Positions 22,201 through 22,480 of a DNA stretch of 22,480 nucleotides are shown one piece after another. Under the pieces are notes generated by a model. The model made no database searches. It worked only from the letters and a program-made list of their open reading frames with translations, and was not told the DNA's origin. The first letter of the stretch is position 1; every line of letters starts with the position of its first letter. Where the stretch lies: contig JBGTBQ010000296.1 in NCBI GenBank assembly GCA_041749275.1, forward strand, positions 1 through 22,480. Reading direction: 5' to 3'. The position numbers and the translations under genes were made by a program. Source of the stretch: JBGTBQ01 sp041749275. Its GTDB lineage: Bacteria; Acidobacteriota; Blastocatellia; Pyrinomonadales; Pyrinomonadaceae.

Positions 22201-22480
22201 CGAGAGCTGCGTTTCGGGATCGAACCGGCGAATCGAGTCAACCGTGTCGCCAAAGAACTCCACGCGCACCGGCGTCTCATGCCCCGGCGACCACACGTCG
22301 AGAATGCCGCCGCGCAGACTGAACTCGCCGACCGCGCCCACCGGGTCTTCGCGCACGTAGCCGGATGCGTGCAGCAGTTCCACCAGACGCTCCGGCGCAA
22401 ACTCCTCGTCGCGCTTCAACACCGCGCCCGCGCTCAGAAGCTGCGCGGGCTGAACCGTCCGCCGCACCAGCGCGCGCGCC
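19243..22480 (-). CDS. mfd: Transcription-repair coupling factor, N-terminus beyond window
   Basis: 1078 codons are present; the first hundred or so lie beyond the right edge, and the frame is open to the last base (ARALVRRTVQP before the internal GTG at 22467). Mfd releases RNA polymerase stalled at DNA damage and recruits UvrA. The UvrB-like N-terminal part contains FSLRGGILDVW. The RNA-polymerase-interacting CarD-like domain begins near 406 of the visible chain (LKVGDYVVHIDHGIARFGGL). Superfamily 2 helicase: Walker A GDVGYGKTEVAMRAAF (near 561), VVDEEQRFGVAHKERLK (near 660), LSATPIPRTLN, IENGIDIPRANTIIIN and QLRGRVGRSNRRAYSYLL. C-terminal TRCF domain at about 945-1010 (LEQIRRETEDRYGRLPETVG). 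Its 3' neighbour is a surA-like gene, an order seen in other bacteria. Confidence 0.97.
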   Translation of the reverse strand, partial: ARALVRRTVQPAQLLSAGAVLKRDEEFAPERLVELLHASGYVREDPVGAVGEFSLRGGILDVWSPGHETPVRVEFFGDTVDSIRRFDPETQLSVAQLQEAEVVPMRELSVTAEDFQLWAMLARERWADEARARALKDRTVYADEGETFAGWEWLISLATRTDASAFDYLGDAVLVVDEPAGVEQYLAATYENLAARYAENEAAGEIGPRPEELYLAPAELREKLSSSRRVELRALGRAAAIVDERFAGEAEQPAARIGRERAAPPPLFLFPAVEQAPEVEWRSLPARRYHGRIPDLAADVRRVREESRAATLFVMPSAGVAERVGEILAEYKVASRVALAGEGGASAEDFSAIVTVGRLSGGFELPGAGLVVHVESDLFDEAGDGSVERRAPGAATTVGKKKKSVAATFMSDFRDLKVGDYVVHIDHGIARFGGLQTLDLGGDKGEFMLLFYAEDTKLYLPVERLDLVQRYSSAEGHTPSLDRLGGLGWHKTKAKAKRAMRDMADELLRLYAERKLVQGYAFSGDSPWQREFEDAFEFVPTPDQDTSIEEVKRDMEQTVPMDRLLCGDVGYGKTEVAMRAAFKAVMDGKQVAALAPTTVLAYQHFETFRARFAAFPVQIQLLSRFRSPKEQKEIVKRVEAGEIDIIIGTHRILSKDIAFRDLGLVVVDEEQRFGVAHKERLKQLKKRVDVLTLSATPIPRTLNMSLMGLRDMSVIETPPRDRLAIQTQVVQFSESVIKSAIELELGRGGQIFFIHNRVETIDTVAALVQRLVPRARVAVAHGQMNEKEMEQVMLDFVAYKADVLVATTIIENGIDIPRANTIIINRADNYGLSQLYQLRGRVGRSNRRAYSYLLIPSEAELTAIARRRLAAIREFSDLGAGFRVAALDLELRGAGNLLGGQQSGHMDALGFDLYTQMLERTVAELRGETVEDETSVSINLGVDVAVPEDYISDMGQRLRTYKRVASARDDETLEQIRRETEDRYGRLPETVGRLFEYARLRRTAEEIGVVSIDRLPTGLALKLKETARVSPDKLLALVAKGAGASFSPNGVLRVEAGGEGGEMIEIARRALLEIRAEG

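Overview
The window is a GC-rich stretch of bacterial chromosome made mostly of housekeeping genes, with no prophage, IS element, CRISPR array or rRNA/tRNA gene that I can see. The gene content fits an Acidobacteriota genome, most likely class Blastocatellia: an Oar-like TonB receptor end, a PEP-CTERM protein next to a PEGA/OmpA-like protein, a DUF4920 protein, a single-chain glycyl-tRNA synthetase, and spacers full of short heptamer repeats. This assignment is inference from gene content and style, not from a marker gene comparison.

Layout. 1-274 (+) is the end of a Gly-rich outer-membrane receptor, facing an acyl-CoA dehydrogenase (375-1607, -) across a shared hairpin terminator. Then on the minus strand come a CCA-adding-type nucleotidyltransferase with an HD domain (1851-3284), an acidic unknown protein (3464-3877) overlapping glyS (3868-5280), and a 54-residue single-pass membrane protein (5524-5688). 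Next are an envelope pair, a PEGA/OmpA-like protein (5942-7003) and a PEP-CTERM protein (7008-7628). The pair is read from a good sigma-70 promoter through a leader of about 290 nt that can fold into several helices. pnp (8148-10295) and rpsO (10666-10935) follow in the classical order but are separated by a strong terminator.

On the plus strand lie an NDH-2-type dehydrogenase (11303-12550) and a lipoprotein (12646-13149). dusB (13232-14287) and a DUF4920 protein (14370-14870) are on minus. A two-gene membrane pair of unknown function (14957-16227) is on plus. It converges on an orphan MreB-like gene (16305-17375, -) that has a near-consensus sigma-54 promoter. An RqcP-like S4 protein (17625-17897), a SurA-like chaperone (17980-19104) and mfd (19243 to the window edge) complete the minus strand.

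The most unusual feature is in the spacers. At least four contain inverted repeats whose two arms are built from 7-nt tandem units. The unit sequence differs between loci, and the element touches or covers the stop codon of the gene on its 3' side. At three loci one arm carries one heptamer more than the other. The second point of interest is the structured PEP-CTERM leader, and the third is the sigma-54 promoter of the orphan mreB-like gene.
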